Source of the DNA: Zhengitettix transpicula
Lineage: Eukaryota > Arthropoda > Insecta > Orthoptera > Tetrigidae
Length of the DNA stretch: 64,000 nt
NCBI GenBank assembly: GCA_037074705.1
Contig: CM073594.1
Coordinates: 72,402,509-72,466,508, forward strand
Direction of reading: 5' to 3'
In this document: positions 10,711-22,439 of the stretch, piece by piece
Numbering within the stretch: position 1 is the first letter of the stretch
How the letters are laid out: each line of letters starts with the position of its first letter
Made by a program: the position numbers and the translations under genes
The notes under the pieces: model-generated
What the model was told of the DNA's origin: nothing
The model's database searches: none
Seen by the model: only the letters and a program-made list of their open reading frames with translations

Positions 10711-10894
10711 GCGACGCCGACGGTGGTGAAGAAAATCCTGCGGTTCAAGCAGGAAAACCCGGGGATGTTCGCGTGGGAGATCCGCGACCAGCTCCTGGCG
10801 CAGAGAGTCTGTGATCCTCACGCCATCCCCAGCGTCAGCTCCGTCAACAGGATCCTACGCAACAGCGGCGCCTGGAACGACGCTCACGGCGCAG
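10705..10894 (+). CDS. Poxn: pox neuro, paired-domain C-terminal exon (partial gene)
   Basis: Poxn is a Pax-family transcription factor that specifies poly-innervated (chemosensory) sense organs in Drosophila. This internal exon encodes 63 residues and one base, beginning [15 protein letters not shown] and continuing through [16 protein letters not shown] and [18 protein letters not shown]. That is the second helix-turn-helix (RED) half of a paired domain. [11 protein letters not shown] and RVCDP...NRILRNSG-W fit Poxn better than Pax2, Pax6 or gooseberry-type Pax. Splice sites: acceptor CCCGCAG at 10704, donor GCAG|GTAACT after 10894, leaving phase 1. The next exon starts in the matching phase. 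The first half of the paired domain must lie upstream of the window, as no exon for it is visible. The neighbouring coding exon is at 15631. Confidence 0.9.
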
Positions 10895-11096
10895 GTAACT
10901 TCAGTCCCTCAGCAATCTGTGATGATTAACCTCCCTCGCTGTACTCATCTTAGATTAGTCATCCCGATGTCCTTGGCTCAAACAAGTCGTCTGTTACGTC
11001 GTCGCCGTTATGACGGTAGAAACGTAGAGTCTTCGTGAGTCCCGAAGACAGTTGGTAAAGGGTAGGTTCCTCCAGATTAACGTCTGGGATTCTGTC

Positions 11097-11202
11097 AAAC
11101 TCAGACCAGTTAACTTGGTAGTTGGCTGATTACTCAGGAGGAACCTTCCGAGACCAGCGACGATGCCCTTCAATAAAGTTAACAAGGCTTTGGATTACGT
11201 GA
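11097..11202 (+). repeat. Duplicated segment flanking a Helitron, copy 1
   Basis: Shared with 12433-12521: CTCAGGAGGAACCTTCC, CCAGCGACGATGCCCTTC and TTGGATTACGTGA. The Helitron-like 5' end starts immediately after this copy. Confidence 0.75.
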
Positions 11203-12432
11203 TCTACTAAATAAAGCAGAGCGTTTGTTTGTATGTTCCTTATACAAATCTACACCGGCGGAGCAAATTTAACCAAATTTCGTACATGTGTTCCTTGCGA
11301 TCAGGAAACAAACACTGTTGGGATGAACCACGCTGATCATCCCGCGGGTTACAAAAAACAGGAGCAGGGATGGACGGTGGTGGAAAAATTCAAGCATGAT
11401 AAAACAGCCGATATTTGAGTCGGAAAAATATATTTAGAGGTCAAAGAGATGTTATATTAATATAATATCAACCCCTTAGGGGTGGGGTGGACTGGCGTTA
11501 CAAAAAAATATGGCGAATACAACCGAGATTAGAGTCATATCCAGGGTTATGGATTTCACTGAGTTTAATTATGATATTCAATTGGTCATTTAACCCCACA
11601 GTAATGGGACTGGACGGGGATAGAAATATTTATAAACATTATAAATGTTAAACTGTCGATATTTGCGTCGAATAAATATTTTGCGGTGTCAATGACACTC
11701 TTAATATTTTTTAATATATTCTGTCTATAATTAAAACCCCTATCGACTTGGGAGGAGAGTACCATGAAGGCTAGGGTGGAGTTAGATTACGTAAAATAAC
11801 GAAAAAAATCCGAGATTGGATTATGGATGCCGCTGAGATTAATTATGGTATTCAACTTGCAGTTTAACCCCCACGGGTGGGGCACTCGGTGGTGGAAATT
11901 TTCAAACATGTTGATCGGCCGATATTTGCGTCCAATAAATATTTTTCGGAATCACACAAGTTCATAATATTTCGGCAAGTATTCTGTGAGTTTAATTTCA
12001 AACCGTACTGGCAGTTGAGGGGAGCACGCTTAGGGGTGGGGTTTGGTGGTTCTTTACATGAAAATAACGCGAGTACACCGAAATTCGACTCAATTCTGGG
12101 GTTATGGATGTCGCTGAGTTTCATTGTGACAAACTGGGTAACGGGCGAGAGGGGGGAGGGAGTCTGGGCGGGGATAGAAATTTTCAAACAATGTAACCGA
12201 CTGATTGTTGCGAGGAATTTTTTTGTTTAACAAGTATCAGGGATGGAAATTTTCGAACATGCTCAAGCGGCGATATATTCGTCGAATGAAATTATATCAG
12301 GGTCAGTGAGTTAAATCCCCTTCGGAGGTGAACACATTTAGGGATAGGGGTCGAGTTGCGTTACATAAAAATAACACAAAAGTAACCTAGATTGGAGTCA
12401 AATCTGGGGTTATGGATAAATTACATACCGGG
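11203..12432 (+). mobile_element. Helitron-like element, 3' end not found
   Basis: Starts TCTACTAAATAAAG after A, then GTTTGTTTGTATGTTC and ATACAAATC as in the minus-strand element at 3782-5217. The interior carries four diverged units (near 11520, 11810, 12078 and 12387) that are the reverse complement of the units in that element. No hairpin-CTRR end is visible before the second copy of the flanking segment, so the element is probably truncated. The 107- and 117-codon open frames at 11864-12230 lie on these repeats and are not called. Confidence 0.6.
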
Positions 12433-12521
12433 AAACTCAGTTGGTTAACTGCTCAGGAGGAACCTTCCGAAACCAGCGACGATGCCCTTCAATAAAGCAG
12501 ACAACGCTTTGGATTACGTGA
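12433..12521 (+). repeat. Duplicated segment flanking a Helitron, copy 2
   Basis: Second copy of 11097-11202 with a short internal deletion. It continues past TTACGTGA into unrelated DNA where copy 1 meets the Helitron start, so it may represent the uninterrupted form. Confidence 0.7.
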
Positions 12522-12539
12522 TATTTCAATAAAATATTC

Positions 12540-12815
12540 TCGAATTATCAGCCGTCGTCATCAGGTGAATTTATAGCGAGGTACTTCCGTAAGGGATCCG
12601 AAGTGAAACTAATATTCGATCTTTAGGTGTTGTGATGGGATAAAATTTTTTACCTATCCTACTAGTGCCTTGATGTCGGGAAGACCCGACGTGATGGCCG
12701 GTTACATGATCGTATCCGATGCCTATAAATTGATCAGAATTGTCGTATCGGCTCTTCAGTGAGTCACCTGATGACGTCCAAAATTAAATTCGCTGAATAA
12801 AGAATTGACCAGGTT
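12540..12815. repeat. Inverted pair of CACCTGATGACG modules
   Basis: CACCTGATGACG occurs on the minus strand (core CTGATGA at 12558-12564) and on the plus strand (12768-12774). Each is followed by a TAAATTCG/TAATTCG-like and GAATA-like stretch. The roughly 45-bp arms face outward around 200 bp of unassigned DNA. It resembles the hammerhead-like modules elsewhere in the window, but GAAA is replaced by other bases. Confidence 0.4.
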
Positions 12816-13029
12816 ACAAGTCGAGATTCTTTTATTATAAACATACACCGGGATGGCCTGGCTTGTTTTATTACTACGGGTAAGTGAATCGCACTCTGAT
12901 AAAAGAAACGAGTAGCCTTTACATTCATCACGTGACAGACCAGTAGAGAGATCATCACGGAAGCTACTCAAGATGGCAGCCGTGGTCCCCGTAGTTTAGG
13001 CTTAGGTATGTGGAAGCGACGCCCCGAGG

Positions 13030-13320
13030 CGGACGTCTCGCCCGACAGGCGTGATCACCTTGCTCGTCCAATTCATGTAAAGTCAATAATAGAAGGCTAT
13101 AAACAACAATCAGATAGGGGGCAGCAGCTGCTCCCTCATGCATTATGCAGGCGGACAACACCTGCACACTGATTTAAGGGAACCTCGACCTGCTCAGCCG
13201 CGAACAAGTCGTCGCGGTTGCAATTCCCTACTCCTCTGCCATAAAGACGTAATTGCGACCGCTAATTACCGGGTACAGAGGCTTCGTCTCAAAGAGGGGG
13301 AGCACGAGAGAGGGGGGGAA
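13030..13320. promoter_or_regulatory. Possible intronic Poxn enhancer
   Basis: Non-repetitive, GC-balanced DNA inside the Poxn intron with dense factor-type words: CAGCAGCTGCTC (E-box, near 13122), ATGCATTATGCA (POU-like, near 13137), CCATAAAGACGTAATTG (Hox-like, near 13239) and GCTAATTACC (homeodomain, near 13261). No open frame is convincing. Inference from motif clustering only. Confidence 0.3.
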
Positions 13321-15170
13321 AGCCGCCGCATGATGTTTCAATTGCTTTTTGTACGCCACGTAAACGAGGATGGGGAAGGGAAAAATGGACAACGACGACG
13401 ACGAGGTATGTGTAAAAGCCGCGGTCAGACAAACCATCATCAAAAGGATCGTCACAGCACGCGTCTACTAGTCAAATATCTTTATTAATCAGTCTCTCCA
13501 TGTTCGTCTTTCACCTATCTCACCAAAATCTACCATAATTAGCCTTGCAATTACTCTGATTTATCCTACAACGAATTTTTACTCTATGTAAATGCTATTA
13601 CTTTACCCACTGGGGAGGAATTTTCCGGGGGGGTTCTATATTCAGGGTCACTTCTTATTCCCACCCAGGAATTCCAGATGATGGTCACGTACCAACGCAA
13701 ATAAAATATAAAAAATAACACCGTTCCTCACAATTATTTTTCAAGCTCTACAAAAAACAATCCTCAAATTTCCAAAGTTCCACCTCTCTAAGGCTTATAA
13801 AAACTATATCTCAGCAGAGATATCGTGTTTGAAAAAAAATTGGTCTACAACATCATGCCTTTAACGCTCAATTGACATTTAAGTTAATCTGCAAATTATA
13901 ATTTAAATAAATAAGCAGCAAAGCGGTGAATTTGTCAGAAAAAAATAGAATTTTTTCAACTGAAGTAAAAAAAAAAGTTGTTTCGTCCATACTTTTGGGG
14001 GACTTCATATGGTAACACACTTGAAGAAGCAAAATTTATTTTTGAATAAAATTAAAAATGATCGTCGGTAACATAGTAAAATAAATTTTTCAAATTTACA
14101 AATTTGAATTAAATTTGATAAATGTAAATTATACGTCACTGTTTTGATACATATTGTATAGACGCCAATGTGTAATGAAAGTTTTTTTAATATTTTTCCT
14201 TTAATATTATTGTCGGTCAGAGCATTATAAATAACAGTTAGTAGTCGCAAGAATGCGGATATTGGAATGGTTTCCACTCTATTATTGTCGGAAGCGAGTG
14301 TAATACGCAAAACTTTGGAAAAATATTGAGTCTTTGTTTGGGAGAGGCCGAAAGTATGGTTTGGGAGCCTGACCGATGATGGTCATTAACAGTCTGGTTT
14401 TGTGGGCTGCCGAGAATAATCATAGAAAATCTGTCCTCGCGAGTAAATATGTAGCAACGGACTGCCCCGATACTAGGGATGTTCCAGAAACGAAATTTTT
14501 ACGAGATAAATACTGTGGTCTGATTGGATACTTAGTAAAAGTAGGAAGTGTATATTCAACTCGATGGTTGGATTTTTGCGAAGTGAATCAAAGTAGTGAA
14601 CCGTGTAATATTTAATGTTAACATAATTTTTTCTTTAAAAGAAAAAAGTGAAAGTATATAAATAATAAGGTACAAGGGCAGCTGTAATTAATTGGTATGT
14701 AAAAAATCTTCTATTGTAAACATTATATAAATATGAGTCCCGCCAAATTTATTTAAATTCATGTAAAGTTCACTGGATTTAAGTTTTATTTAGATTTCTT
14801 TTTATAGTAATTGCTATTGTAAATTTAATTCTAATTCTTTTGTAACTCTTTGGATTTCCATATAATTTGTAATAATTGCAAATTACTATAATTATTAGAG
14901 GCCCAATAAGCGGCCCTGAAGAATTGAGTATCATTAAAAGCTGTGGCGTTTTTTTAAAATATGTACTGAAACTAAATGAAAATCGAAATTTGTATTAAAT
15001 TTCTTGGTTATCTATAAAGCAATTGTTTTTAATTCCAGTATAAATCCTATAAGTAATTTTCTTCTTTAAAATTGCATATTACATAATTTTACGCCGCAAC
15101 GTGTTGGCCTTAGTTTTATTAAAAAGTATATTACATTATTTGGTGATGGTTTTGATATCATTAAATTATA
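13321..15170. other. Rest of Poxn intron, mostly AT-rich
   Basis: No exon, RNA gene or named repeat is seen. The ORFs at 14005-14310 and 14376-14615 are unrecognised and have no splice context. Confidence 0.4.
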
Positions 15171-15173
15171 TAC

Positions 15174-15176
<3 letters not shown>

Positions 15177-15215
<39 letters not shown>

Positions 15216-15228
15216 ATGTGTGTGTGTA
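15177..15228. repeat. (TA)n(TG)n microsatellite
   Basis: About 16 TA units followed directly by a TG/TATG run, close to the 3' end of the Poxn intron. Confidence 0.95.
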
Positions 15229-15630
15229 AGGACCTGAGTCCTTTGTATTTACATGATAAAATTATGTCCATTTCTTTCTGACAAAGTGGCCTTCCAGTTG
15301 TTTATTCACTATATTACCGTATTTCTCAATTATGTATTTTACTACAATTATGCATTTTCACGATAACACATTTTCTGAGATCTCGATACAGTCTCTAAAC
15401 AACAATCGCTTCATAATCTTTCTCACATCGTTTCTTTTAAAGTGTTTGTTGATTCGTTGCAAATAAATATCTATATCTACAGATCACATTTTCCACTAAA
15501 ACTTGTCAATTATTTTAATATAACATTAATTAAGTTCGTATTATAAGTTGTGTTCATGACAAATGGTTTTATGTGGCGCCCAATGTGGGGTTACTTTTAT
15601 TTTACTTCTGTATTTATTCCTTCCATACAG

Positions 15631-16070
15631 AACCGACGCCGATGCCTCTCTTCAGCCATCCGCCCCCGGTATCCGCACCGCCCACCTCGGTCTACACCTA
15701 CAGTCGCCTCCATTTCGAGACGGCGTCCACATCGTGGGGCGGTGTCGGCTTAGGCGGAGTCGTCGCCGGGGACGTCACCGCAACCACCACTGTGGCACCG
15801 ACCGTCGTCGGCAACAGCAGCAGTAGTAGCAGCGGGGGCAGCAGCAGCGGAAGCGGGGGCGAGGAGGAAGAGGTGCCTCCCCCGGCCCCCGCACCGCCCA
15901 AGAAGAGGAATCCGTACTCCATCGAGGAGCTGCTGAAAAAGCCCGAAGGTCCGCCGCCGCCGCCTCCGCCCTTGCTTCTGCCACCTCCTTGCGGGCTCCT
16001 GCTGGACCGCCCCTGTAGCTGCCGCCTCCTCGCCGTTCAGGAACCAAGAGCGCCTTCCTGCCACACGTAG
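15631..16070 (+). CDS. Poxn: pox neuro, C-terminal exon
   Basis: Acceptor TTCCATACAG at 15630. The first two bases complete the codon split after 10894 (G|AA, Glu), so the join is in frame. The exon encodes about 146 residues to TAG at 16068: a Pro/Ser/Thr-rich part, a serine-glycine run, an acidic EEEE patch and then KKRNPYSIEELLKKPE. The last segment is the conserved C-terminal motif of insect Poxn and confirms the identity suggested by the paired exon. After KKPE the sequence becomes poly-proline and leucine-rich and ends SCHT, unlike the KRLR-type continuation in Drosophila. The tail may be real divergence, or an unrecognised splice may occur near the GAAG|GT at about 15949. Open frames on the minus strand here are shadows of the repetitive codons. 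Confidence 0.85.
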
Positions 16071-17280
16071 CTGCCTCCGACCTCCGTTGTTTTACTGCCC
16101 CCGCCCCCGTGCGCCGCCTCACACACACACACTCCCACAAGATCCAGTGACGACGAACCTTTCACCCTTGTAAGCACTTCTGTCGGAAGGCGCGGTTTCT
16201 GTCATCCATGACGGTGACGGAAAAGGTCAAGGAACGTGGACTCAGGTTACGGACGTGCGTAGTGAAATGGCAGCTAGGAAGCCTGTAAAATTCCGCTTCA
16301 ACGGTCTTAAAACGTCACTCAGCTCTCAAGAAGAAACGAATCTCAACTCAAAATCCATAGAGGACTGACATCGTCTGTGTCAAGATAAGAAAGTCCACGC
16401 AGTTGTAGAACGAAGCATAAAAAAATCTTCGCTTCAGATTTTCCCCTGGAAGCAAATGCGGTTGGTTGACGAAAAATTAAGGAAATATTGACAAATGAAG
16501 TCCTGGTGATGTTGGAGATGTATGAAATTGGTGAAGAAAATTTAGTCTCCGTTCCAGCGACTTTCTGAGACCTGGTGTAGTTTCCTGATCAACGATCTTC
16601 AAATTTTCTTGATATCTTAATGAGACACGATCATGATTCGTCGTGGGATTCATTTTTTATTTCTTCAGCTTAAAAAAGCCTGGAATCGTAACCCGTGGCA
16701 CGTCATGGTCATGTTTTTATTGGAAAGTCACCAAGAAGAAATAATTCCGATGATTCGGCTTCATTTCTGGTCTTGAGTTGGTAACTGGCGAGGTTCATCT
16801 GGACACTATCCCCTGCTGTTCTCCTTTGTTGAGTGACGTCTGTAAGCAGGACGATGATGCGGCGGTAGCGAGGAGGAGAAGGCAGGCTGGATCTTTACGA
16901 CGAGAGCAACGACCTCATCTCGCTGGCGACAACAAAAGGAACTGGGAAGAAAAAAATAATGCTTTACGACGGCAAACCGACCGCGGCTAGTTACCCTCTG
17001 CTTCTGCACATCGTCACCCAATAGAAGACGTTCATCTCCCCAACAAATGGCTTACAAAAAGACCAGGAAGATGCTACACGAGGACACAGTGGTCCGTCCG
17101 CGTCCAGAACGGATACCCTTCAATCGTGTCTCTCTTAATGTCAGGGTATTTTACGACGGAAAAATTTACTCAATATTTTTGAGGAGAGAAAATAAGTGTC
17201 GTTGGACTCTCACAGAGACTTCATCCGTCTCAGATAAACCAGGAAATCGTCAATAATGAATGACAACAAACACTTAAGTT
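16071..17280. other. 3' flank of Poxn
   Basis: Contains an (AC)n run at 16120-16132 and several unrecognised open frames of 60-70 codons. Part of it is presumably the Poxn 3' untranslated region. No polyadenylation site can be fixed by eye. Confidence 0.4.
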
Positions 17281-19480
17281 ATTATGTGTGTGGACAATAA
17301 TGACAACGTCGTCGTAACGAATTTGATTCAACGGCGCAAAGAAGAGTTTCAAGGACAAAATCTGGCCCCCTTTCTTTAAAATGGGTGATACTTTAGTTTT
17401 TTTTACGTAAATTGTAAATAGGGAGTCGTCCAGTACGACCAGTAGCCCTGATAACGCAATGTGACGTTGCCTACAACGTACACAATCTCACTTGTCTCTA
17501 ATTTGAATTGTTTTTTTAAACTCAAATTATTCAGAGAATAACTTTATATGGGAAAACAGACAATTTTTTCTGCACTTTTTTAATTTAATTAATAAAAGGC
17601 AATTATAATTAATGTAGCATGGACCAAAAGTCAGAATTATCATAACCTTCAGGGATGGGACCACTTCAGTTATTATTATTAAATTAATAAGTTAATACAT
17701 GTATTTAAAAGAATTCCCAAACAAATAAATTTTGCAATATAACCGCTGCGCTGTGTTTTTAATTGGTCTTAACAAATAATTTTAGCTCTCCAATAGTAAT
17801 TTTTATTTAATTTGGACCATCTGTACCATAGGAACAAATTCTAATTTTGGAATAAAATTTTTAAAATCATTTTGATATATTTTTATTATAAAAAGAAATA
17901 AATTTAATCGTAACAAATTATATAATTATAGGATTTAGTAATTCGAAATTGTTTTATAAACTTATTTTATGTTTTTGTGGTTGGTTATCGGCTGAAAGAT
18001 CCGTCCTTGGTTCAATTTTTTTTAAAAAAATTTAGTAATGGAATTCTTAAATTATTTGTGGAGACTGATTAAATCCATGTTGGGGGATACCGAAATTAAA
18101 AATCAGTTATTATTTTAATTACAAACTTTAAAGAAAAAAATTAATTAATTTAGTATGAGATGGTTTTACTTACATAAATTAACCAAAATATTATGTGACT
18201 TTATGTAGCTAATTAAACAGGGAAAAAAATATTTTCTTCCAAACAACTTCCGTGGGCCAAAATGAGAGTAAATAAATGTCATTCAAACACACCACAAAAC
18301 TCACATTGTTGTGACTTATTTTTTGTTTAGATACAAGAATTAAATTTTCAAAAATTGCACCGGAATTTAAAATTTATTTTGCCCCTTAATTCTGGTTTGA
18401 ATCATTACTTTTATCTGACATATATAACAGGCATTAAAATCCAAACATTCAGTTTTATATATTTCAATATGTTTCACCAAATTTTGCTAAAAACTGAAGG
18501 TTTTCAATTTATAATGTTATATGATTTAAATATTATCCTAACACCATAAAATGTTGATTAATTTAAAATTGTATATTTTCTAGAAATTATTATTATTATT
18601 ATAATAAATATGCCTACGACATTCCTAAACGACAAACTTTAAATTCAGAGTCCTTAAGAATTTTAAATGAAACCAAAGAACATAAAAAGAAGCATCATAT
18701 TAAGGTTTTCCAGTGTCATGCTTAGTATTAACAAAATTATATTTGATTTTTAAATATACAACATTTCAGAAATTAATTTTTGTACACATAATGTAGTTGT
18801 TTGTATTAAATATAGGCCGCTGCTGTAAAAATCTAAACAGTGATAACGTTTGATACAATGTGATTACAAGTTGACAGTTTAAAATTTATACTTTTGCTCT
18901 TTAAAGTTCTTTTCGTACGGCCGATATAACAAAAGTCACGAGTAGAACATTTAATTTTATAAACAGTACCTGGTAGTGGATAACTTTATGATCTTTGTTG
19001 TTCTTTGATAAAACCAGAAGAATACTTAAAAATTACAGAAAATGTGTTATTATTATGCCACAGCAATTGTATGTATTTCTCCTTGAGACAGAATTCATGT
19101 ACTTATGTACTTGGAAATGAATTCAATAGGCCAGTAAAATATTTTTGACGTGGTAAAACCAGATGTGTAACCCATAGATTTTTATTATATACAATTTTGA
19201 ATTTTTTTTAGATATAACTGAAGATGGTCCCTACAAACATTAAGGAACGATTTGTAGTTAAATGGAAATTTTAATAAATTGTGATTTTTTGCCTAACATT
19301 TAATGCAAGTGAGATAAAGTTTCTATTTTTCTGTATATGTGAGAATAGGGGGAAAAAATGAGAAACAGAAGTGCTTACTAGTGTTGCTACTAAATGTTCC
19401 ACACCACACCAGTGATGTTATTTCCTTACTATTTCTTTAAAAAAATAATAATGTAAATAGGAGAGAGAAATTAGTGGAAA
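17281..19480. other. AT-rich DNA, no gene seen
   Basis: Very AT-rich with many TTAATTAA-like words and homopolymer runs. No exon, transposon coding or RNA gene is recognisable. Confidence 0.4.
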
Positions 19481-20005
19481 GAGGTAACTCACCCCCCTCG
19501 GCCATTTCTTAGTGTTGTTGTGTTGTGTGAGACTTTGAGACAAGCAGAGAAGATAAAAGGACAGTTTTAAATGTTGTTCACTGCCTAGTCAGTCACGTGG
19601 CTCGTGTATTCTATTCTACTGTACATATGTTTCAAGACTCTCTCCTGATCCTCAAACTCCCAGAATTCTTTGTCGCTGTGCAAAGGAGAAGAAATAATTA
19701 TGTTGTGATTTTTAAAAAAAAACACAAATGAATAGTGTGTCACTTCTGTTGAGATGTGATTTATTTTAATTTCAATAAAACTGTTGGTCCCGTGCATGAG
19801 TTGGCCACCTGTCTTATTATTATGTTACTTCCAGGTGTTTGTGTGTGTGTGTGTGTAGTTCCGTTGCCCGGGATAGGAAACAGGTTAATTATCCTGGTTA
19901 AGGAATGGTTAAACGCTTGTAGCTTCCTTATTAAGTCGCCGATCAACACCTTGCAAATTTTGCGTGCCGTCGCGTTTTCGGGGTCATCTTGATACATATA
20001 TATAT
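19481..20005. other. Unassigned DNA with a (TG)n tract
   Basis: A GT microsatellite lies at about 19839-19857. Overlapping short open frames on both strands at 19756-19997 are unrecognised. Confidence 0.4.
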
Positions 20006-20165
20006 TTATTTACTATCCTTCTTCGCTTCCTGCGACGATAATTCCTGCCGAGAAATATCGTTAAGCATGCCACATTCGCGTCGGCGCCACCTGGCATTAA
20101 TCTCTTAAAGACATCGAACAACCCACCAATTTGCTAATTATTACTCCTTCGACATCATAGTGTGG
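20006..20165. promoter_or_regulatory. Possible conserved non-coding segment
   Basis: Non-repetitive, with CACCTGGCATTAATC (E-box next to a homeodomain core, near 20088) and GCTAATTATTA (near 20133). It stands out from the surrounding AT-rich DNA. Motif evidence only. Confidence 0.2.
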
Positions 20166-20374
20166 GTTTTGCGACCGGAAAAACCAGGAAGACTACATTG
20201 GATGCACTTGACAGTTGACAACTACATACATTAAGATTAATGTAATGGTTAGTCTTTAAAGGCCAGTGTTACTGCTAGACTCAACAATCATGCTATTAAA
20301 TTAATAATTAATATCTGTACACAAATCGTAAGAACGAAATTAAAAGGCCAATATAACAGACAGTTGACAATTAT

Positions 20375-20430
20375 AGAAACACAACGTTCCGTCCACCACC
20401 AATTGGTGGACCCTTTCAAGTCCAGCAAAA
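20375..20430 (-). mobile_element. Decayed hammerhead-like / Penelope 3' module
   Basis: On the minus strand: CTTGAAAGG, then a strong hairpin (GTCCACC / GGTGGTGGAC with an AATT loop), then GGAACGTTGTG. This has the same order as CTGAAGA-hairpin-GAAACGTTGTG at 25445-25475, with substitutions in the core. Confidence 0.35.
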
Positions 20431-21941
20431 CAATAGTCATCCAGGGTTACGCACATGACGTCATAAACAGCGTCCACTATACTGTAGTGTACAAGAGCGA
20501 GATTGATTAGTTGCAGTTAATTAATTTTATTCTTTGTGTATTTCTTTTACGAAATAAAGTATCTTAGGGAAGTGTGTTCTCAGATTGGGTCTGGAGTGGT
20601 CGACGACCTTCCTCACAGAAGACGTAAATTACCCTTGCGATGCAATCCTTTGTGGGGATTATAATATCAGCGAAGTCTGTCTAGGCTAATTTTTGGAAAC
20701 GAGATTTTGGCACGTTAAAGCCGGATGTTTGACGAACCCCCGTAGGTGGTGTGGCTGATTTGTGAGATCGAGATTTGTAGGGACGCAAGTCTGATTCCAA
20801 TTGGGTGGAAACTACGGAGTCCTAGTCCCTGTGGGAGAACTTTGGAACAACCGAGGTGTGAAAGGAGATTCAAGAGGAAGCGTGAGTTAGTCAATTTTGA
20901 GTCATGATTTGGATAGAAAGTTAGTTGGATTTTAGGTTTGAGTTAGTGAATTTTTGGTCATAATTTGGATTTTAAGTGAATTTGGAGAAGATTGTTTTCG
21001 GTTTACGTGGGATTGCGGCGTCTACCTCCAGCCATCTGCGACGTCCTGACCTGGCCAGATCAGCAAGCGGTAATGTTCCGATCATAACCATCAAAGTCGC
21101 TTCGTAAAAGCAACATCAACGCTTTTTGATCCATCAACCCCTGCTAGAAATTATCTCGTTTTTTTGTTTGTTCTTTTTAACTATTTTTTCAAATTAGCCG
21201 TGGTAATTGTAAGAGCAGGAAGTTAATGTTATTGTTAATAAAATATTAATTGCTATTAATTTCTCACCTTTTAACATAATTAAGTAAATTAAATATCATA
21301 AAATACCTGATTTAAAAAACCGTTACAAATAAAACAAAACAATACAATCACCCTTTTAAGAATTACACACAACATAAAACACAAATCAAAATTTAATCGT
21401 GATAAATAAGACTATCAGGTTTTTCAATCTGACGTCCATATCGGGAAGTTTGTCCAATTTGTTTTCAATCTGCCGAGTCTTCTTTTTGACACTCCTTCAA
21501 GTCCTCTTCTCGCCCTTCTACCTGACGTTCTTCTTCAGCGTTGTCGTGTGTAATCCCGGTGTCGTGCGATGTCCGGCCGTGGTATGAGCGGACAACCTCC
21601 CCCAAATCATGAACGCTGAACGAGCAGGTATAAAGTTTCCGAATCAGTCTTGGTTTTAACATTAAGTTTAATGTATAACATTTCTGAAACTTATCTGGAT
21701 TTCTAATTTATATCTCTATCTACAACATAGAAACCGTTCCAATTGGTAGTGAATCGTTTAATAAATATGCTTAGAAATGGTCAATTAAGATACAAATCTT
21801 TTAACAGTTATATTTATCTGACGTCCTTAAATAAATGATAACATCAGCCTCTTTACTTAAAAATTTATTATTAATTTAAATTTTTAAACGTTATAATAGA
21901 AAAAAACATTCTCATAGTTTCACCCCTAATTTATTAGAGTT
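20431..21941. other. Unassigned DNA between modules
   Basis: 20500-21150 is moderately GC-rich and includes an AATAAA at about 20552. The rest is AT-rich. Open frames at 21399-21662 are unrecognised. It could contain long-terminal-repeat material of the broken Ty3 element that follows, but I could not identify matching ends. Confidence 0.3.
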
Positions 21942-22345
21942 TTAAATAGAGTCATTGCCTTTGGGTATCAAATGTAATCGATTTCTTCGAACAGTATCCT
22001 CCTCTTTATTTACAATGTAAGATCGAGGAGCCTTTGGCATCTTTTTAATCACTCCACATCGTCTCAAGTCTGTAATCCAGGCTTTATCTCGGGGTTGAAG
22101 CTTTGACAGTTCATGAACTCCATGTCGCCGATTAAAATTATCTTCTTGACGCTTCCTATAATAACTTTCATCCTTCCGAAGTTGCCACGAATTCGGTAAT
22201 TCTGGCTTTTAGTTCAGGTGGTCGTGAAGGCACTAATGCTCGCAACTGACGACCCATCAACAACCAAGCTGGCGAGAATCAGTTCCTCATGTGTGTTTCT
22301 CGATAACTTTGTAAGGCTAAATATTGATCTGATTTTCTTAAAAAT
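21942..22345 (-). pseudogene. Ty3/gypsy integrase C-terminal fragment
   Basis: Read on the minus strand from about 22345 to the stop at 21942-21944. It shows the C-terminal part of an LTR-retrotransposon integrase: a decayed SPAWLLMGRQLR segment (the usual SPAELLMGR motif), then a YYRKRQEDNFNRRHG stretch, LQPRDKAWI, PRSYIV and VRRNRLHLIP. These correspond in order to the family's YDRRH...L..GD.VW and PRSY.V...G...RRNRRHL motifs. An in-frame stop interrupts the first part and a frameshift separates it from the second, so it is dead. Most of pol is missing between it and the Gag fragment just upstream on the same strand. Confidence 0.8.
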
Positions 22346-22439
22346 ATTCTTGGTTACGCTCTTTCCTCGATAAAAGTCTCTCTATTTCAATTTTAGATTT
22401 CTGTTCGCTTTTAAAATCTTCGCCCTAAATCAGTGGCAT

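Larger units (their letters stand above)
10895..15630 (+). other. Poxn: Poxn intron, 4.7 kb
   Basis: Bounded by GTAACT at 10895 and TTCCTTCCATACAG at 15630. It holds a duplicated segment, a Helitron-like element, an inverted repeat near 12.5-12.8 kb, a possible enhancer at 13.03-13.32 kb and an AT-rich remainder from 13.5 kb. Drosophila Poxn has a longer stretch between the paired domain and the C-terminal motif, including a tryptophan-rich conserved block. I looked for an exon with that block here and did not find one. Confidence 0.6.

Noticed and set aside
11994..12060. Possible tRNA or SINE promoter boxes
   Set aside because: No GGTTCNANNCC-type B box with a matching A box and cloverleaf was found here or elsewhere in the window.
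11864..12230. Frames of 107 and 117 codons on opposite strands
   Set aside because: They lie on tandem units of the Helitron-like element and match no protein family I know.
15698..16140. Minus-strand frames up to 121 codons opposite the Poxn exon
   Set aside because: Shadows of GC-rich Poxn codons; the plus-strand frame has correct splice phase and a conserved motif.
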